Shown here: in pieces, positions 17,244 to 27,955 of the stretch
Layout: every line of letters starts with the position of its first letter
Position numbering within the stretch: the first letter of the stretch is position 1
Assembly: GCF_964186625.1 (NCBI RefSeq)
Contig: NZ_OZ075108.1
Coordinates: 2,232,001-2,296,000, forward strand
Direction of reading: 5' to 3'
Length of the DNA: 64,000 bases
Origin: Asticcacaulis sp. MM231
GTDB taxonomy: Bacteria > Pseudomonadota > Alphaproteobacteria > Caulobacterales > Caulobacteraceae
Program-made: the position numbers and the translations under genes
The notes under the pieces: generated by a model
The model's database searches: none
Seen by the model: only the letters and a program-made list of their open reading frames with translations
What the model was told of the DNA's origin: nothing

Positions 17244-20200
17244 TCAATGTTCAGCCGGAGGGATATTGGAGGCTTGGGCCGCAGCGGCCTCGGCAGCGAT
17301 TTCATCCTCACGGATGCGCTGGAGCTTGGCCATGTGCTTTTCGTCAGCCTTGAAGATCTTCTGAACCAGAACGAAGAACAGGGGCACAAAGAAGATGGCC
17401 AGGACGGTTGCGGACAAGACGCCGCCAATCAGACCTGTGCCGATAGCATGTTGGGCACCGGAACCTGCTCCATTGGATACGGCCAGAGGCACGATACCGA
17501 AGGTGAAGGCCAGCGACGTCATGATGATCGGACGCAGACGGATACGGACAGCCTCAAGCGTTGCCTCAATTAAAGGCATACCTTTTTCATGCAGGTCTTT
17601 GGCGAATTCGACGATCAGGATCGCATTTTTCGACGACAGGCCGATCGTGGTCAAAAGCCCGACCTGAAAATAGACGTCGTTGTTAAGGCCGCGCAGGCTG
17701 GTAGCCAGAACCGCGCCCAGCACGCCAAGCGGGATGACCATGATGACTGACAGAGGTATGGTCCAGCTTTCATAGAGAGCGGCCAGCAAGAGGAAAACGA
17801 CCAGGATCGACAACGCGTAGAGTGCAGGTGCCTGATCGCCGGATTCACGTTCCTGCAAGCTCAGCCCCGTCCATTCGTAGCCGATACCGGCTGGGAGTTG
17901 CTTGATAAGCTTTTCCATTTCGTCCATGGCGGCGCCAGAGCTTTGACCTGGAGCAGCAGAGCCCTGAATATTGACCGCCGAGGTGCCGTTATAGCGTTCG
18001 AGACGCGGCGGGCCGAACGACCACTTTGATGAGGCGACCGAAGACAGGGGCACCATCTGGTTGGCGTCGTTGCGGACAAACCAGCGATCCATGTCTTCCG
18101 GCTTCATACGGAAGGGAGCATCGCCCTGCACATAGACCTTTTTGACGCGGCCGCGATCGACGAAGTCGTTGACATAGGAACCACCCCAAGCGGTCGAGAT
18201 GACCGAGTTGATGCTCGACGTGCTAAGGCCCATGGCACCGGCCTTAGCCTGGTCGATGGTGATATCATACTGAGCGGTGTCTTCCTGACCATTCGGACGC
18301 ACCTGCGTCAGCACAGGGCTTTGAGCCGCCATGCCAAGCAACTGATTACGTGCCTCGATCAGTTTTTCATGACCAAGACCGGCGTTGTCCTTCAATTCAA
18401 GATTGAAGCCAGAAGAATTGCCGAGTTCCGAAACGGCTGGTGGCACCAGTGTATAGATGGTGGCGTCCGGGTTCCCCATGAAATGCATCATGGCGCCGCC
18501 GGCGATGGCCGCCGCTTTCGACTGAGCCGCGTGGCGCTCTTCGAAATCCTTCAGGCGGATAAAGGCCATGCCGACATTCTGTCCCGATCCGGCGAAGCTG
18601 AAGCCGGAAATCGTGAAGGTAGCGTCAACGTCCTTGTTCTTGCTGAAATAGGTGCTGACATCACCCAGCACCTTTTGGGTGCGTTCCTCACTGGCGCCAG
18701 CAGGCAGTTGCACAAGCGCAAAGGCCATGCCCTGGTCTTCTTCAGGAAGGAAGGAACTGGGCAGACGCACAAACAGGAACCCCATGACCACCACGATCAC
18801 AACGAAGACGATCATGTAGCGACCGCTCTTGCCAAGCATACCGCGGACAATGCCTTGGTAACCCTTACTGGCGGCGTTGAAGTTCTTATTAAACCAGCCG
18901 GCGAAACCGCGCTCACCATGGGTATGGCCCTTGGCAATCGGCTTCAACATCGTGGCGCACATCGCGGGCGTCAAGGTCAGAGCAACCACAACCGAGAGAG
19001 CCATGGCCGAAACCAGGGTCACCGAAAACTGGCGATAGATGACACCTTGCGAGCCGCCGAAGAAGGCCATAGGCACGAAGACGGCCGACAGAACCAACGC
19101 GATGCCAATGAGGGCGCCAGTGATTTCGCCCATAGATTTACGGGTGGCTGCGCGCGGGGAAAGCCCCTCCTCCGACATGAGGCGCTCGACATTTTCCACC
19201 ACGACGATCGCGTCATCGACCAGAAGACCAATAGCCAGGACCAGACCAAACAAGGTCAGCGTATTGATAGAGTAGCCAAAGACGGCAAGGACACCGAATG
19301 TGCCCAGCAGCACCACCGGCACGGCGATGGTCGGGATCAGGGTGGCGCGCCAGTTTTGCAGGAAGACGAACATGACGATGAAGACCAGTACGACGGCTTC
19401 GATCAGCGTCTTGACCACCTCATGGATCGACAGGGTAATGAACGGGGTTGTGTCGTAGGGCACGACGTAATGCATCCCGGTTGGGAAACTCTTCGACAAC
19501 TGAGCCATCTCCGCCTTAACGGCGTTGGCTGTATTGAGCGCGTTGGCACCAGGCGCCAGACGAATGGCAATACCTGTGGCAGCCTTACCATTGTATTTGG
19601 CGTTGGAGCCGTAGCTTTCCGCACCCAGTTCAATGCGCGCGATATCACTTAGATTAACCTTTGCGCCAGTTGAACTGTTCTTGACAATGATCGCCTTGAA
19701 CTCATCGACGCTTTTCAGGCGCGATTGAGCCGTAATTGTGGCGTTGAGCGTGGTGCCAGCAACCGCAGGCAATCCACCGATTTGACCGGCCGAAACCTGC
19801 GTATTCTGGGCTGTGATGGCGGCAATCACATCATCCGGTGTCAGTTGCATGCCCGCCAGTTTTTGCGGATCCAGCCAGATACGCATGGCGTATTGCGCGC
19901 CAAAAAGCTGGACTTCGCCGACACCATCGACGCGGCTCAAAGGATCCTGCAGATTGCTCGCGGCATAATCGGACAGGTCGGTATTGCTGACCTTGTCGTT
20001 ATCTGAATACATGCCGACGATCATCAGGAAGTTGGTGGCCGACTTGACGACCTGCAAGCCCTGCTGCTGAACGACCTGCGGCAGGAGCGCCGTCGCCGTC
20101 TGAAGCTTGTTCTGCACCTGTACCTGAGCGATGTCGGTATCAGTACCAGCCTTAAAGGTCAGGGTGATAGAGGTCGACCCATTGGAATCGCTGGTCGAAC

Positions 20201-20438
20201 TCATATAGAGCAGCCCATCCAACCCCTTCATTTTTTGCTCGATGACCTGAGTCACCGAGTCTTCAACCGTCTTGGCCGAAGCACCGGGATAGCTGGCAGA
20301 AATCGAGACCTGCGGAAGCGCGATCTCCGGATATTGCGCCACTGGCAAGGTGAAAATGGCCAGCGTGCCTGTGAGCATGATGACGATGGCCATGACCCAG
20401 GCAAAGATCGGCCGATCGATAAAGAAACGCGATAACAT
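17244..20438 (-). CDS. RND (HAE1-type) multidrug efflux pump, inner-membrane subunit
   Basis: A 1064-residue AcrB/MexB-type proton antiporter. It begins [15 protein letters not shown]. It carries the two large periplasmic loops and twelve membrane spans, with the proton-relay pair D-D in [13 protein letters not shown]. Family length is about 1040-1070. I reject the longer reading frame upstream: it has no family homology and would run into the adaptor gene. Transcribed after the adaptor with a short gap. Substrates cannot be read from sequence. Confidence 0.94.
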   Translation of the reverse strand: MLSRFFIDRPIFAWVMAIVIMLTGTLAIFTLPVAQYPEIALPQVSISASYPGASAKTVEDSVTQVIEQKMKGLDGLLYMSSTSDSNGSTSITLTFKAGTDTDIAQVQVQNKLQTATALLPQVVQQQGLQVVKSATNFLMIVGMYSDNDKVSNTDLSDYAASNLQDPLSRVDGVGEVQLFGAQYAMRIWLDPQKLAGMQLTPDDVIAAITAQNTQVSAGQIGGLPAVAGTTLNATITAQSRLKSVDEFKAIIVKNSSTGAKVNLSDIARIELGAESYGSNAKYNGKAATGIAIRLAPGANALNTANAVKAEMAQLSKSFPTGMHYVVPYDTTPFITLSIHEVVKTLIEAVVLVFIVMFVFLQNWRATLIPTIAVPVVLLGTFGVLAVFGYSINTLTLFGLVLAIGLLVDDAIVVVENVERLMSEEGLSPRAATRKSMGEITGALIGIALVLSAVFVPMAFFGGSQGVIYRQFSVTLVSAMALSVVVALTLTPAMCATMLKPIAKGHTHGERGFAGWFNKNFNAASKGYQGIVRGMLGKSGRYMIVFVVIVVVMGFLFVRLPSSFLPEEDQGMAFALVQLPAGASEERTQKVLGDVSTYFSKNKDVDATFTISGFSFAGSGQNVGMAFIRLKDFEERHAAQSKAAAIAGGAMMHFMGNPDATIYTLVPPAVSELGNSSGFNLELKDNAGLGHEKLIEARNQLLGMAAQSPVLTQVRPNGQEDTAQYDITIDQAKAGAMGLSTSSINSVISTAWGGSYVNDFVDRGRVKKVYVQGDAPFRMKPEDMDRWFVRNDANQMVPLSSVASSKWSFGPPRLERYNGTSAVNIQGSAAPGQSSGAAMDEMEKLIKQLPAGIGYEWTGLSLQERESGDQAPALYALSILVVFLLLAALYESWTIPLSVIMVIPLGVLGAVLATSLRGLNNDVYFQVGLLTTIGLSSKNAILIVEFAKDLHEKGMPLIEATLEAVRIRLRPIIMTSLAFTFGIVPLAVSNGAGSGAQHAIGTGLIGGVLSATVLAIFFVPLFFVLVQKIFKADEKHMAKLQRIREDEIAAEAAAAQASNIPPAEH

Positions 20439-20449
20439 GTGAACTGTCC

Positions 20450-21604
20450 CTATTCGGCGGCGTTGACGACGGAAGGCTTCACAGCCGCGCCAGGAGCGAT
20501 TTTCTGAAGTCCGTTGACCACAACCTTGTCGCCAACAGCCAACCCGCTGAGCACCAGCCATTTTTCGCCAACCGTCTGCCCAAGGGTGACGGGACGCGAT
20601 ACGACCTTGTTATCAGGACCAACAACGAAAACCGTCGCGTTACCCTTCGGATCGCGCTGCACAACAGCTTGTTCGACCAGAATACCATTGGTAGCAACAC
20701 CGGTTGAAAGCTGAGCGCGGACATACATACCCGGCATCAGCAGACCGTCGGGATTGGCGAACACGGCTCGCAGATTGACGGTACCTGTTCCTTCATCAAC
20801 CGTGACATCAGAGAACTGCAGCTTGCCCTTCAGCGGGTAGGTCGTGCCGTTTTCCAGGATAAGGGTAACATCGGCGCTGTCGGACTGGCCTTGTGTTCCA
20901 GCCTTAATGGCCGCCTGCATCGCGAGCATGTCGGCGACCGAACGATTGATGTCGACATAGACCTCGTCACTTTTCTGAATGGTGGCGAGTGCATTCGCTT
21001 GCCCGGCCGTGACCAGCGCTCCAGGCGTATAGGTCGACTTGCCAATACGACCCGATATCGGCGCGGTGACGCGGGTATAGCCAAGATTTATGTTGGCCGT
21101 TTGCACAGAGGCCTTCGCGGAAGCGACTTGCGCCAGAGCCTGTTGCAGAGCGGCCTGAGCGTCGTCGTTATCCTGTTTCGATATGGCGTTGATGGCGACC
21201 AGTTCCTTATAACGGTCTGCCTTGAGCTTCGCGGTTGTCAAGGCTGCATTAGCATTGGCGAGCGTTGCCTGCGCGCTGTCATAAGCAGCCTGATAGCTGG
21301 CGGGATCAATCTGATACAGCGACTGCCCCTGCGTCACGAGAGCGCCTTCCGTAAAAAGGCGCGCCTTGATGATGCCGCTGACCTGAGGGCGCACATCCGA
21401 CACCAAAACCGACGCTGTGCGGCCACTCAACTCTGTCATCAAGGTAACCGGTCGGGATGTCATGACCTCGACATTGACGGGCACAGGCCCTCCAGCGCCC
21501 GGCATCTGGCCTTTAGGGCTACATCCCGCCAAAGGCATAGCCATTGATGCGGTAACGACGGCAAGTATGACGAAAGGACGCATAGGATAACGTTTGGGTG
21601 CCAT
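20450..21604 (-). CDS. RND efflux periplasmic adaptor (membrane fusion protein)
   Basis: A 384-residue AcrA/MexA-type adaptor lipoprotein. The signal ends at lipobox L-A-G-C, about 29 residues in. Next come the barrel-sandwich half [12 protein letters not shown], an alpha-hairpin rich in A, K and Q (about 105-175) and the lipoyl return half [14 protein letters not shown]. Beta-barrel and membrane-proximal domains follow. GGAGAG six bases before the ATG at 21604 decides the start. First gene of the operon, divergent from a TetR regulator. Confidence 0.93.
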   Translation of the reverse strand: MAPKRYPMRPFVILAVVTASMAMPLAGCSPKGQMPGAGGPVPVNVEVMTSRPVTLMTELSGRTASVLVSDVRPQVSGIIKARLFTEGALVTQGQSLYQIDPASYQAAYDSAQATLANANAALTTAKLKADRYKELVAINAISKQDNDDAQAALQQALAQVASAKASVQTANINLGYTRVTAPISGRIGKSTYTPGALVTAGQANALATIQKSDEVYVDINRSVADMLAMQAAIKAGTQGQSDSADVTLILENGTTYPLKGKLQFSDVTVDEGTGTVNLRAVFANPDGLLMPGMYVRAQLSTGVATNGILVEQAVVQRDPKGNATVFVVGPDNKVVSRPVTLGQTVGEKWLVLSGLAVGDKVVVNGLQKIAPGAAVKPSVVNAAE

Positions 21605-21683
21605 GAGCGGCTCTCCGAAATGAACTATAAAGGCGCGCCGACCAGAACGTCGCCGCATACAGGGGCAGTTAACGCAAATTAAC

Positions 21684-21703
21684 GAGAGTGAACGTTCATT
21701 CTC
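21684..21703. promoter_or_regulatory. Palindromic operator candidate between efflux operon and TetR gene
   Basis: A 20-base near-perfect palindrome (one mismatched pair) has core TGAACGTTCA and flanks GAGAG / TTCTC-like arms. It lies in the 202-base divergent spacer, the usual place for a TetR-family operator controlling both directions. Confidence 0.6.
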
Positions 21704-21806
21704 ATTTAATTGGCTTTATTCTCGCGTCTGCTGTATGTCAAGTCTAAAGGGGTGGATGTCGGGACGCGAAAAACAAAACGTCGCACATCTTATAGAGGAA
21801 TTATTA

Positions 21807-22469
21807 ATGAACCATATTGAGGGGAATGCCACGGAAACCCTTAAAGCGCAACGCCCACGGATAAATCGCGAGGCGCGGCAGCAGCAAATTCTGGATGCCG
21901 CGATTGCTTGCGTTCTACTTCACGGCTTTCATGGCGCCAGTATGTCCGAGATTGCAAAGCAGGCACGGATGAGCGTGGGCGTCATCTATCGTCACTTTGA
22001 AAATAAGGAAGCCATCATCGAAGCAATTGTGGCCCTGGACATTGCGCAACTGCGCACCGATGTGGCGGAATCCCTTTTGCGCGCCGAAACCGGCGAGCAC
22101 GAGTTCTCGCTGGAACACGCGATTGCCTTTATCTCCCGTCAGCATGAACGCAAACGCAGCGCCCTGGCCTTAGAAATCTATGCTGAAGCGGCACGTAACC
22201 CTAAGGTAGAAGCCATTGTGCGCCGATCCGCCGCTATAGAGCGCGAGCTTATCCTGACCCTGGTAAAATTTTCCGCTTCGCCTGGCCTTAGTCCGGTCGA
22301 GCTCGATGCCCGCGCCGACATGCTGCGCATTATTGCTGATGGCATGACAGTACGTGGGCTGTACGCGACCGACACCGATCATACCGCTCTCGCTCGCGTG
22401 CTTAAGCCCGTATTCGATATGATCTTACATCTCGACAGAGCTGCGACACGCCCCTACCTTACGAGGTAA
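21807..22469 (+). CDS. TetR/AcrR-family transcriptional repressor of the efflux operon
   Basis: A 220-residue regulator. The N-terminal helix-turn-helix covers about residues 20-65, with the hallmarks I-L-D-A-A, H-G-F-H-G-A-S-M-S-E-I-A and M-S-V-G-V-I-Y-R-H-F-E-N-K. The helical C-terminal part is expected to bind an inducing ligand. The ATG at 21807 has AGAGGA eight bases upstream; a farther in-frame start adds 24 residues without family similarity. Divergent from the RND operon with a palindrome between, so it most likely represses the pump and itself. Confidence 0.88.
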   Translation: MNHIEGNATETLKAQRPRINREARQQQILDAAIACVLLHGFHGASMSEIAKQARMSVGVIYRHFENKEAIIEAIVALDIAQLRTDVAESLLRAETGEHEFSLEHAIAFISRQHERKRSALALEIYAEAARNPKVEAIVRRSAAIERELILTLVKFSASPGLSPVELDARADMLRIIADGMTVRGLYATDTDHTALARVLKPVFDMILHLDRAATRPYLTR

Positions 22470-22824
22470 TCGCCCCCACAAATATGTCAGGCATGTAAAC
22501 TGTCGTATATATACAACAACCACTGGTAAAGTTCCCGTTTCACGATATTCCATATTTGAACTGACAACCTTGTCATGATAGCGGTATCAGCATAACGAAG
22601 TCGCAACTCGGTTGTCGAAGATTTCATAAAGGGAATGAAACGCCAGGGGCAAGCCAAGTCCCAAGCGCTTTGTATAGAGTTCTTGTCTGGCCGCAAACGC
22701 GGACACCAGGCATGAGGGAGTGCGTCAAAATCTTTGTGTATTCAAAGGCCTGCTCAACAGGCATGTAGACATAATAGTTCCGGCGTACTCAGTGACGACT
22801 AAAGAAAACCAAAGGGAGAAGAGA
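22470..22824. other. Noncoding leader region before the TonB receptor
   Basis: About 355 bases without a convincing gene. It holds AAGCGCTT at 22663-22670 within CAAGCGCTTTG, the core of many LacI/GalR operators, and AT-rich tracts near 22495-22560 and 22790-22820. A sugar-responsive promoter is possible, but no LacI-type gene is in the window. Confidence 0.3.
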
Positions 22825-25800
22825 ATGACCAATAGATTTGGGGGCCTTATGCGTAAGGCTGTCCTGTGCAGCGTTTCGACGCTGGCTCTGGGCGCTATGA
22901 CGAGCACTGTGTTCGCGCAGGACGCGACCCCGGCAGCACCGGCAGACGAGTTAACCGTCGTCGTGGTGACGGGCATCCGCGGTTCGCTGCAACGCTCGAT
23001 GAACATCAAGAAAAACGCCACCGGCGTTGTCGACGCCATCTCGGCGGAAGACATCGGCAAATATCCCGACACCAACCTGGCTGAATCGGTTCAGCGCGTT
23101 CCTGGCGTGTCAATCAACCGCGTTAACGGCCAAGGTTCGGAAGTCACAGTCCGCGGCTTTGGTCCCGGCTTTAACCTCGTTACCTTGAACGGCCGCGTCA
23201 TGCCGACCGCCAACGTCTCGGTCGTCGGTGGTGACACAGACTTCAACGGCGGCGGCACGCGCAACTTCGATTTCGGCAATATCGCCTCTGACGGCATCAG
23301 CGGCTTTGAAGTCTACAAAACCGGCAAAGCTAATATCGCTTCCGGCGGTATCGGCGCTACCCTGAACATCAAGACCCTGCGGCCAATCACCCAGGCAGGT
23401 CATCGCGGCAGCCTGTCGGTTAAGGCCCTGCACGGCGACAATATGGTCGACGGCAAGGACATCACACCGGAAGTTTCCGGCGCCTATAGCTGGACGAACG
23501 ACTCGAAGACCTTCGGTGTCTCCCTGTTCGGCGCCTATTCTGAACAGGACATCGCTACCCGTTCGGCGACCCAGAACGCGTGGAACATCGACTATTTCGC
23601 GACTTGCCCGACCACGAAACCTGACTGCTCGCTTTTCCTGCCTAAGTCCAGCGGACGCCTGCGTTACGATTCCAATGGCAATCTGCTGACCGAGATCACG
23701 AACCGTCCGCCCGACGGCGCGCAGGTCTCCTACGCCAACGACAGCCGTTATCAGCTTAACGACGCGCACACGGAGCGCACCAACCTGCAGGCCACCATTC
23801 AATGGCGACCAGCCGAAAACTGGCTGTTCACGGCTGATGCCCTTTATTCTGAAAATAAGGCCAGCGAACAACGCGCCAACTCCGGCAACTGGTTCAACCG
23901 TCCGTTTGATAAGATCACCTTCGAAAAGGGCGCCTCCGGTATCTACAACGCCGTCTACATGCAGGAAAATGAAAACGGCACCAAGGATATGGGCTTCGAG
24001 CAGGCTCTGCGCGGCACCAAGGACACCCTCACCTCATTCGGTCTGAATGCCGAATGGACAATCAACGACAAGATGAGCGTCACGTTCGATGCACATAGCT
24101 CAAAAGGTGAGTCCTTGCCTGGCAATCCGAATGGCACCAGCGCCGTTCTGATCGCTCTTGGTGCTCCCGTCATCGCTGAACACTCCGTCGATTTCCGCGG
24201 TGATATCCCTATCCAGAAGTTCACGATCAATGACAGCAATCCGGTTTACAAAACCAATTCTGCCGGCAAACTCGTTGACGCCAATGACAATGTTATTGTT
24301 GACGCAAACGGCAACCTTCTCCCCGGCACCTCGCGGGTGATCGTTGGCTATCGCGGCAACAACAACGGCAAGCTGGATCTGGGCGATCTGGGTTCACAGG
24401 TCGGTCGCATGGTTACGAACAGCCAGACGCATCAGATCGACGAATTCAAGGCCAATTTCGCCTATGATCTTGAAGGCGAAAGCCGCTTCGATTTCGGGAT
24501 CGATCTGCTGAAAGGCAAGATGGAAACCACGACCGGCCAGACCTATCAGGCTCTGGGCGACTGGGGTATCGGCAATCCGGGTGACGTGGCGCAGTATGCT
24601 CCGGGTCTTGTACAAACCTACGATATCGGCGCACTCTTCCAAGACTTCACGCCAGGCCAATCTAATATCGCCTTCCGTGGCAATGCTCTGGATATCTACA
24701 ACGCGCTCGCCAAAGGCTATAACACCACGATTCCTACAGCCGCTCTGACATCGAACACGATCGAAGAAAATGTTAAAGCGATCTATGGTCAATTCCAGAT
24801 GAAGGGCGATCTGCTCGGTATGGAAGCCGGTATCGTTGCCGGTCTGCGCTATGAAAAGACCGATGTCGACGCCTCGGCGGTTCAAAGTCTTCCGACCGCC
24901 ATTCGCTGGACGGCGGACAACGACTCCACCGTCGATTTCAACGGCGGCGTTGTTACACTTGCGCAAAAAGCCAGCTACGATAACTGGTTGCCGAACCTCG
25001 ATGTCACGCTGCATGTCCGTGACGACGTGATCGCTCGGGCGTCTTACTCCAAGACGATCGCGCGTCCCGCGTTCAGCGACATGTTCCTGACGACTACGGT
25101 TGGTGGCCCGCCTCGCCCCACGCTTAACGGCGTGAACCCTACCGCTAACAAGGGCAATGTTGACCTGCTGCCGCTGGAATCAAGCAATATCGATTTCTCG
25201 GTCGAGTGGTATTACGGTCCATCCAGCTATGTTTCGGCTGGTTTCTACAACAAGGACATCGCGAACTTCGTTGGTCGTGGTTCTGTCAACTCGGATCAAT
25301 TCGGTCTGCGTGACCCGTCGTCCGGTCGTCCGGGCACGCGTTCAGGCGCAGCCGCAACGGCTCTAAGTAATATCGGCCAAGGCACCACGGATGTGAACCT
25401 GTTCACAATGACCGCTCTGATCATCAAGAACAACGGCAATTCGGCCGCCGCCACGAGCGAATATCAATCCCACCTGAATGGCGCGGGTAACTTGGATCAA
25501 ACCTTCGTAGATCAGGTTTTGAAGACCTACGATATTACGGCTGACTCCACTGATCCGTTGTACACCTTTGTCACCAGCATCCCGGTCAACAACAAGAATG
25601 CTAACCTGCATGGCTTCGAATTCGCCATTCAGCACTTCTTCGGTGACACCGGCTTTGGTGTGTCGGGCAGCCTGACAACGGTTGACGGCGACATCGAGTT
25701 CGATAATTCGGCAGCCGATACGGACACAGTCCAATTCCCGCTGCTCGGCCTGTCGAACACCTACAACGTCACCGGGATCTACGATAAGAACGGCCTCTCG

Positions 25801-26064
25801 GCACGACTGTCGTATAACTGGCGCGATGAGTACATCAGCGGCGCAAACCGCGACGGTACAGCCCACAACCCGACCTATGTCGAGCCGTTCGGCGTGGTGG
25901 ATCTCGCGGTCAGCTATCAGTTGACACCGAGCCTCCAACTCACCTTCGATGGTCTGAACCTGAACAAGGAACACATTCGTCAACACGGTCGCGATGATGT
26001 CAATTTCATCTACGCCCAGGAACTCGACACACGCTATCAGCTTGGCCTGCGTTACAAGTTCTAA
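22825..26064 (+). CDS. TonB-dependent outer-membrane receptor
   Basis: A 1079-residue TonB-dependent transporter. The signal peptide ends at V-F-A-Q (about residue 32), followed by a TonB-box-like E-L-T-V-V-V-V-T-G-I. The plug domain has the features N-L-A-E-S-V-Q-R-V-P-G-V-S-I-N-R and V-R-G-F-G-P. A 22-stranded barrel ends in L-G-L-R-Y-K-F. The length and plug resemble the large receptors Caulobacterales use for oligosaccharides. GGGAG before 22825 sets the start; the upstream frame lacks a signal. It heads the SapC/cupin/halogenase block, so substrate uptake and that block are probably linked. Confidence 0.93.
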   Translation: MTNRFGGLMRKAVLCSVSTLALGAMTSTVFAQDATPAAPADELTVVVVTGIRGSLQRSMNIKKNATGVVDAISAEDIGKYPDTNLAESVQRVPGVSINRVNGQGSEVTVRGFGPGFNLVTLNGRVMPTANVSVVGGDTDFNGGGTRNFDFGNIASDGISGFEVYKTGKANIASGGIGATLNIKTLRPITQAGHRGSLSVKALHGDNMVDGKDITPEVSGAYSWTNDSKTFGVSLFGAYSEQDIATRSATQNAWNIDYFATCPTTKPDCSLFLPKSSGRLRYDSNGNLLTEITNRPPDGAQVSYANDSRYQLNDAHTERTNLQATIQWRPAENWLFTADALYSENKASEQRANSGNWFNRPFDKITFEKGASGIYNAVYMQENENGTKDMGFEQALRGTKDTLTSFGLNAEWTINDKMSVTFDAHSSKGESLPGNPNGTSAVLIALGAPVIAEHSVDFRGDIPIQKFTINDSNPVYKTNSAGKLVDANDNVIVDANGNLLPGTSRVIVGYRGNNNGKLDLGDLGSQVGRMVTNSQTHQIDEFKANFAYDLEGESRFDFGIDLLKGKMETTTGQTYQALGDWGIGNPGDVAQYAPGLVQTYDIGALFQDFTPGQSNIAFRGNALDIYNALAKGYNTTIPTAALTSNTIEENVKAIYGQFQMKGDLLGMEAGIVAGLRYEKTDVDASAVQSLPTAIRWTADNDSTVDFNGGVVTLAQKASYDNWLPNLDVTLHVRDDVIARASYSKTIARPAFSDMFLTTTVGGPPRPTLNGVNPTANKGNVDLLPLESSNIDFSVEWYYGPSSYVSAGFYNKDIANFVGRGSVNSDQFGLRDPSSGRPGTRSGAAATALSNIGQGTTDVNLFTMTALIIKNNGNSAAATSEYQSHLNGAGNLDQTFVDQVLKTYDITADSTDPLYTFVTSIPVNNKNANLHGFEFAIQHFFGDTGFGVSGSLTTVDGDIEFDNSAADTDTVQFPLLGLSNTYNVTGIYDKNGLSARLSYNWRDEYISGANRDGTAHNPTYVEPFGVVDLAVSYQLTPSLQLTFDGLNLNKEHIRQHGRDDVNFIYAQELDTRYQLGLRYKF

Positions 26065-26092
26065 TACAATCGACGCATAACACCGTCACGGG

Positions 26093-26120
26093 AAAGGCCG
26101 CGGTTCGCCGCGGCCTTTTT
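26093..26120 (+). terminator. Terminator or attenuator after the TonB receptor
   Basis: GGCCGCGG (26096-26103), loop TTCG and CCGCGGCC (26108-26115) form a perfect stem with the stable UUCG tetraloop, followed by TTTTT. It lies 38 bases before the sapC start. Either sapC has its own promoter or read-through sets its level well below the receptor. Confidence 0.92.
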
Positions 26121-26157
26121 CGTAAGGGTAACTAAGAACTGTGAGGATGAGAAAAAA

Positions 26158-26883
26158 ATGACCCAGACCGTCCTGCTCGATAATGTCGAGCACCATGATT
26201 TAAGGCTGATCAGCGGCCATTCCGCGGCTTTGGGCGACAAGGTGAATATGGCGCTGGTCTTCCCGACCGAGTTCGCAGAGGTTCAGCGTGAATACCCGAT
26301 CCTGTTCCGTCGTTCGGACAAGGGTACGTTTCAGGCCTTCGCCCTATTGGGCCTTGATCGCGACGAAAACCTTTACCTTGACGACAAGGGCTGGCAGGCC
26401 CGTTATATTCCGGCCATTCAGGCACGCGGCCCGTTCCGCATTGGCCTGCGTGAGCAGGAAAACGGCGTCACAGAACCGATGATCATGGTCGATCTCGACC
26501 ATCCGCGCATCAGCCGCACCGATGGTGCCCCGCTGTTCCAGCCGCATGGTGGCCACTCGCCGGCGCTTGAGCGCGTCGTCCAGACCCTGCGCACGCTGCA
26601 TGTCGGGGCCGAAGCCAGCCATGCCATGTTCACGGCCTTTGAAACAGCCGGTCTCATCGCACCGGTGGAGATCAACATCCGCCTCGATGAAACGACTCAG
26701 TACAGCCTCCCCGGCTTCTTTTCTATCAGTTCGGACGGCCTGAGCCAGCTTGACGGCGCAACCCTCGAAAAGCTCAACGGTGCCGGCTTCCTCGCTCTGG
26801 CTTTCTGCGTGCTGACCTCCATGGGCAATATGTCGCGGTTGATCGAGATGAAGAACCGCCAGCGCGCTCTTTTACCCGCCTGA
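26158..26883 (+). CDS. SapC family protein
   Basis: A 241-residue protein of the SapC family, named after a Campylobacter S-layer-associated gene but with no settled biochemical role. Family-like features are H-S-A-A-L-G-D, V-N-M-A-L-V-F-P-T-E-F, Y-P-I-L-F-R and Y-I-P-A near residues 80-90. No signal peptide or membrane span is visible. GAGG lies eleven bases upstream. In Caulobacterales such genes recur beside TonB receptors and tryptophan-halogenase-like genes, as here; it probably works with the cupin and halogenase genes that follow. Confidence 0.85.
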   Translation: MTQTVLLDNVEHHDLRLISGHSAALGDKVNMALVFPTEFAEVQREYPILFRRSDKGTFQAFALLGLDRDENLYLDDKGWQARYIPAIQARGPFRIGLREQENGVTEPMIMVDLDHPRISRTDGAPLFQPHGGHSPALERVVQTLRTLHVGAEASHAMFTAFETAGLIAPVEINIRLDETTQYSLPGFFSISSDGLSQLDGATLEKLNGAGFLALAFCVLTSMGNMSRLIEMKNRQRALLPA

Positions 26884-26905
26884 ACAAACGCGTAAGCAGT
26901 ACGCC

Positions 26906-27931
26906 ATGGCGCATATAACGACCAAGACCAAGGTTATCGAGGGGATCGCGCCCGACGCCATCCCTTACGATGACCTGTTAGCGATGCAGGCGCCGGTCAT
27001 CCTTAAAGGCGTGGCGCGTGACTGGCGGCTGGTGCAGGCTGGCCTCGCCTCGCCACAGAACGCCATCAATAAGCTCAAGGGTTTCTATCAGGGCCGTCCG
27101 GTCACTGGCTTTACCGGCGCACCGGAAATCGGTGGCCGTTTCTTTTACAATGATGAGGTAACGGCCCTGAACTTCAAGGCCGAGCGCGTCATGCTTGACG
27201 CGTTTCTTGATCAGATAGCCAACCATCTCGCAGACCCCGCGCCGCCGTCCTTCTATCTCGGCTCGACCGATCTCGACACCTATCTGCCGGGTCTGCGCGC
27301 CGAGAACGATCTTGACCTCAGTCACCCGATGTTCGCCAACATCATCGCCAGTATCTGGATCGGCAATCGCACCACCGCCACGGCACATTTCGACATGTCG
27401 CACAATCTCGCCGTCTGTGTGGCCGGCCACCGTCGCTTCACGCTTTTCCCCCCCGAACAGGTGGACAACCTCTATCCCGGTCCGCTGGAACCGACACCCG
27501 GCGGCCAGGTGATCAGCATGGTTGATTTCCAAGATCCCGATTACACGCGCTACCCCGGCTTCCGTGAAGCTGAGGCCGCAGGTCAGGTCGCTGATCTCGA
27601 ACCGGGCGACGTATTGTTCTATCCGGCCATGTGGTGGCATCACGTCGAGGCGCTCGATACCTTCAATATTCTGATCAATTACTGGTGGAACGCGACACCG
27701 ACCTTCATGGACACCCCGATGAACACCCTGCTGCACGCCCTGCTCTCGTTGCGGGACCGGCCGGATGCTGAAAAGGCGGCGTGGCGCAACCTGTTCGACT
27801 ATTACGTCTTCGGACCGGCTGAGCGCGCCGGCGCGCACCTGCCCGAAGCGGCGCGGGGTAATCTGGGGTCACTGGACGATATGAAGGCGCGACGCTTGCG
27901 CGCCATGCTGCTTAACCGCCTAAACCGATAA
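26906..27931 (+). CDS. Cupin-like (JmjC/cupin_8) putative Fe(II)/2-oxoglutarate oxygenase
   Basis: A 341-residue protein with a JmjC-type cupin. A metal-binding H-x-D is visible in T-A-H-F-D-M-S-H-N, and the distal histidine candidate lies in M-W-W-H-H-V-E-A-L. V-C-V-A-G-H-R-R-F-T-L-F-P-P and G-D-V-L-F-Y-P-A complete the fold. Relatives hydroxylate proteins or small molecules with iron and 2-oxoglutarate. It follows sapC by 22 bases and precedes the halogenase by 24, so all three are likely one operon. Substrate unknown. Confidence 0.87.
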   Translation: MAHITTKTKVIEGIAPDAIPYDDLLAMQAPVILKGVARDWRLVQAGLASPQNAINKLKGFYQGRPVTGFTGAPEIGGRFFYNDEVTALNFKAERVMLDAFLDQIANHLADPAPPSFYLGSTDLDTYLPGLRAENDLDLSHPMFANIIASIWIGNRTTATAHFDMSHNLAVCVAGHRRFTLFPPEQVDNLYPGPLEPTPGGQVISMVDFQDPDYTRYPGFREAEAAGQVADLEPGDVLFYPAMWWHHVEALDTFNILINYWWNATPTFMDTPMNTLLHALLSLRDRPDAEKAAWRNLFDYYVFGPAERAGAHLPEAARGNLGSLDDMKARRLRAMLLNRLNR

Positions 27932-27955
27932 AAGAACCGATAAGGGAACATCGCC

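Noticed and set aside
18321..19652. A 443-codon plus-strand frame inside the RND pump
   Set aside because: It is antisense to a pump with full family motifs and reads as H/D/Q/R-rich shadow sequence.
15833..21604. RND operon as a type I secretion system for the repeat protein
   Set aside because: The inner-membrane component is an RND pump, not an ABC ATPase. It has a TetR regulator and its own terminator before the repeat gene.
21667..21683. TTAA repeats before the TetR gene as a CtrA box
   Set aside because: The spacing is six bases, not the seven needed for a CtrA site.
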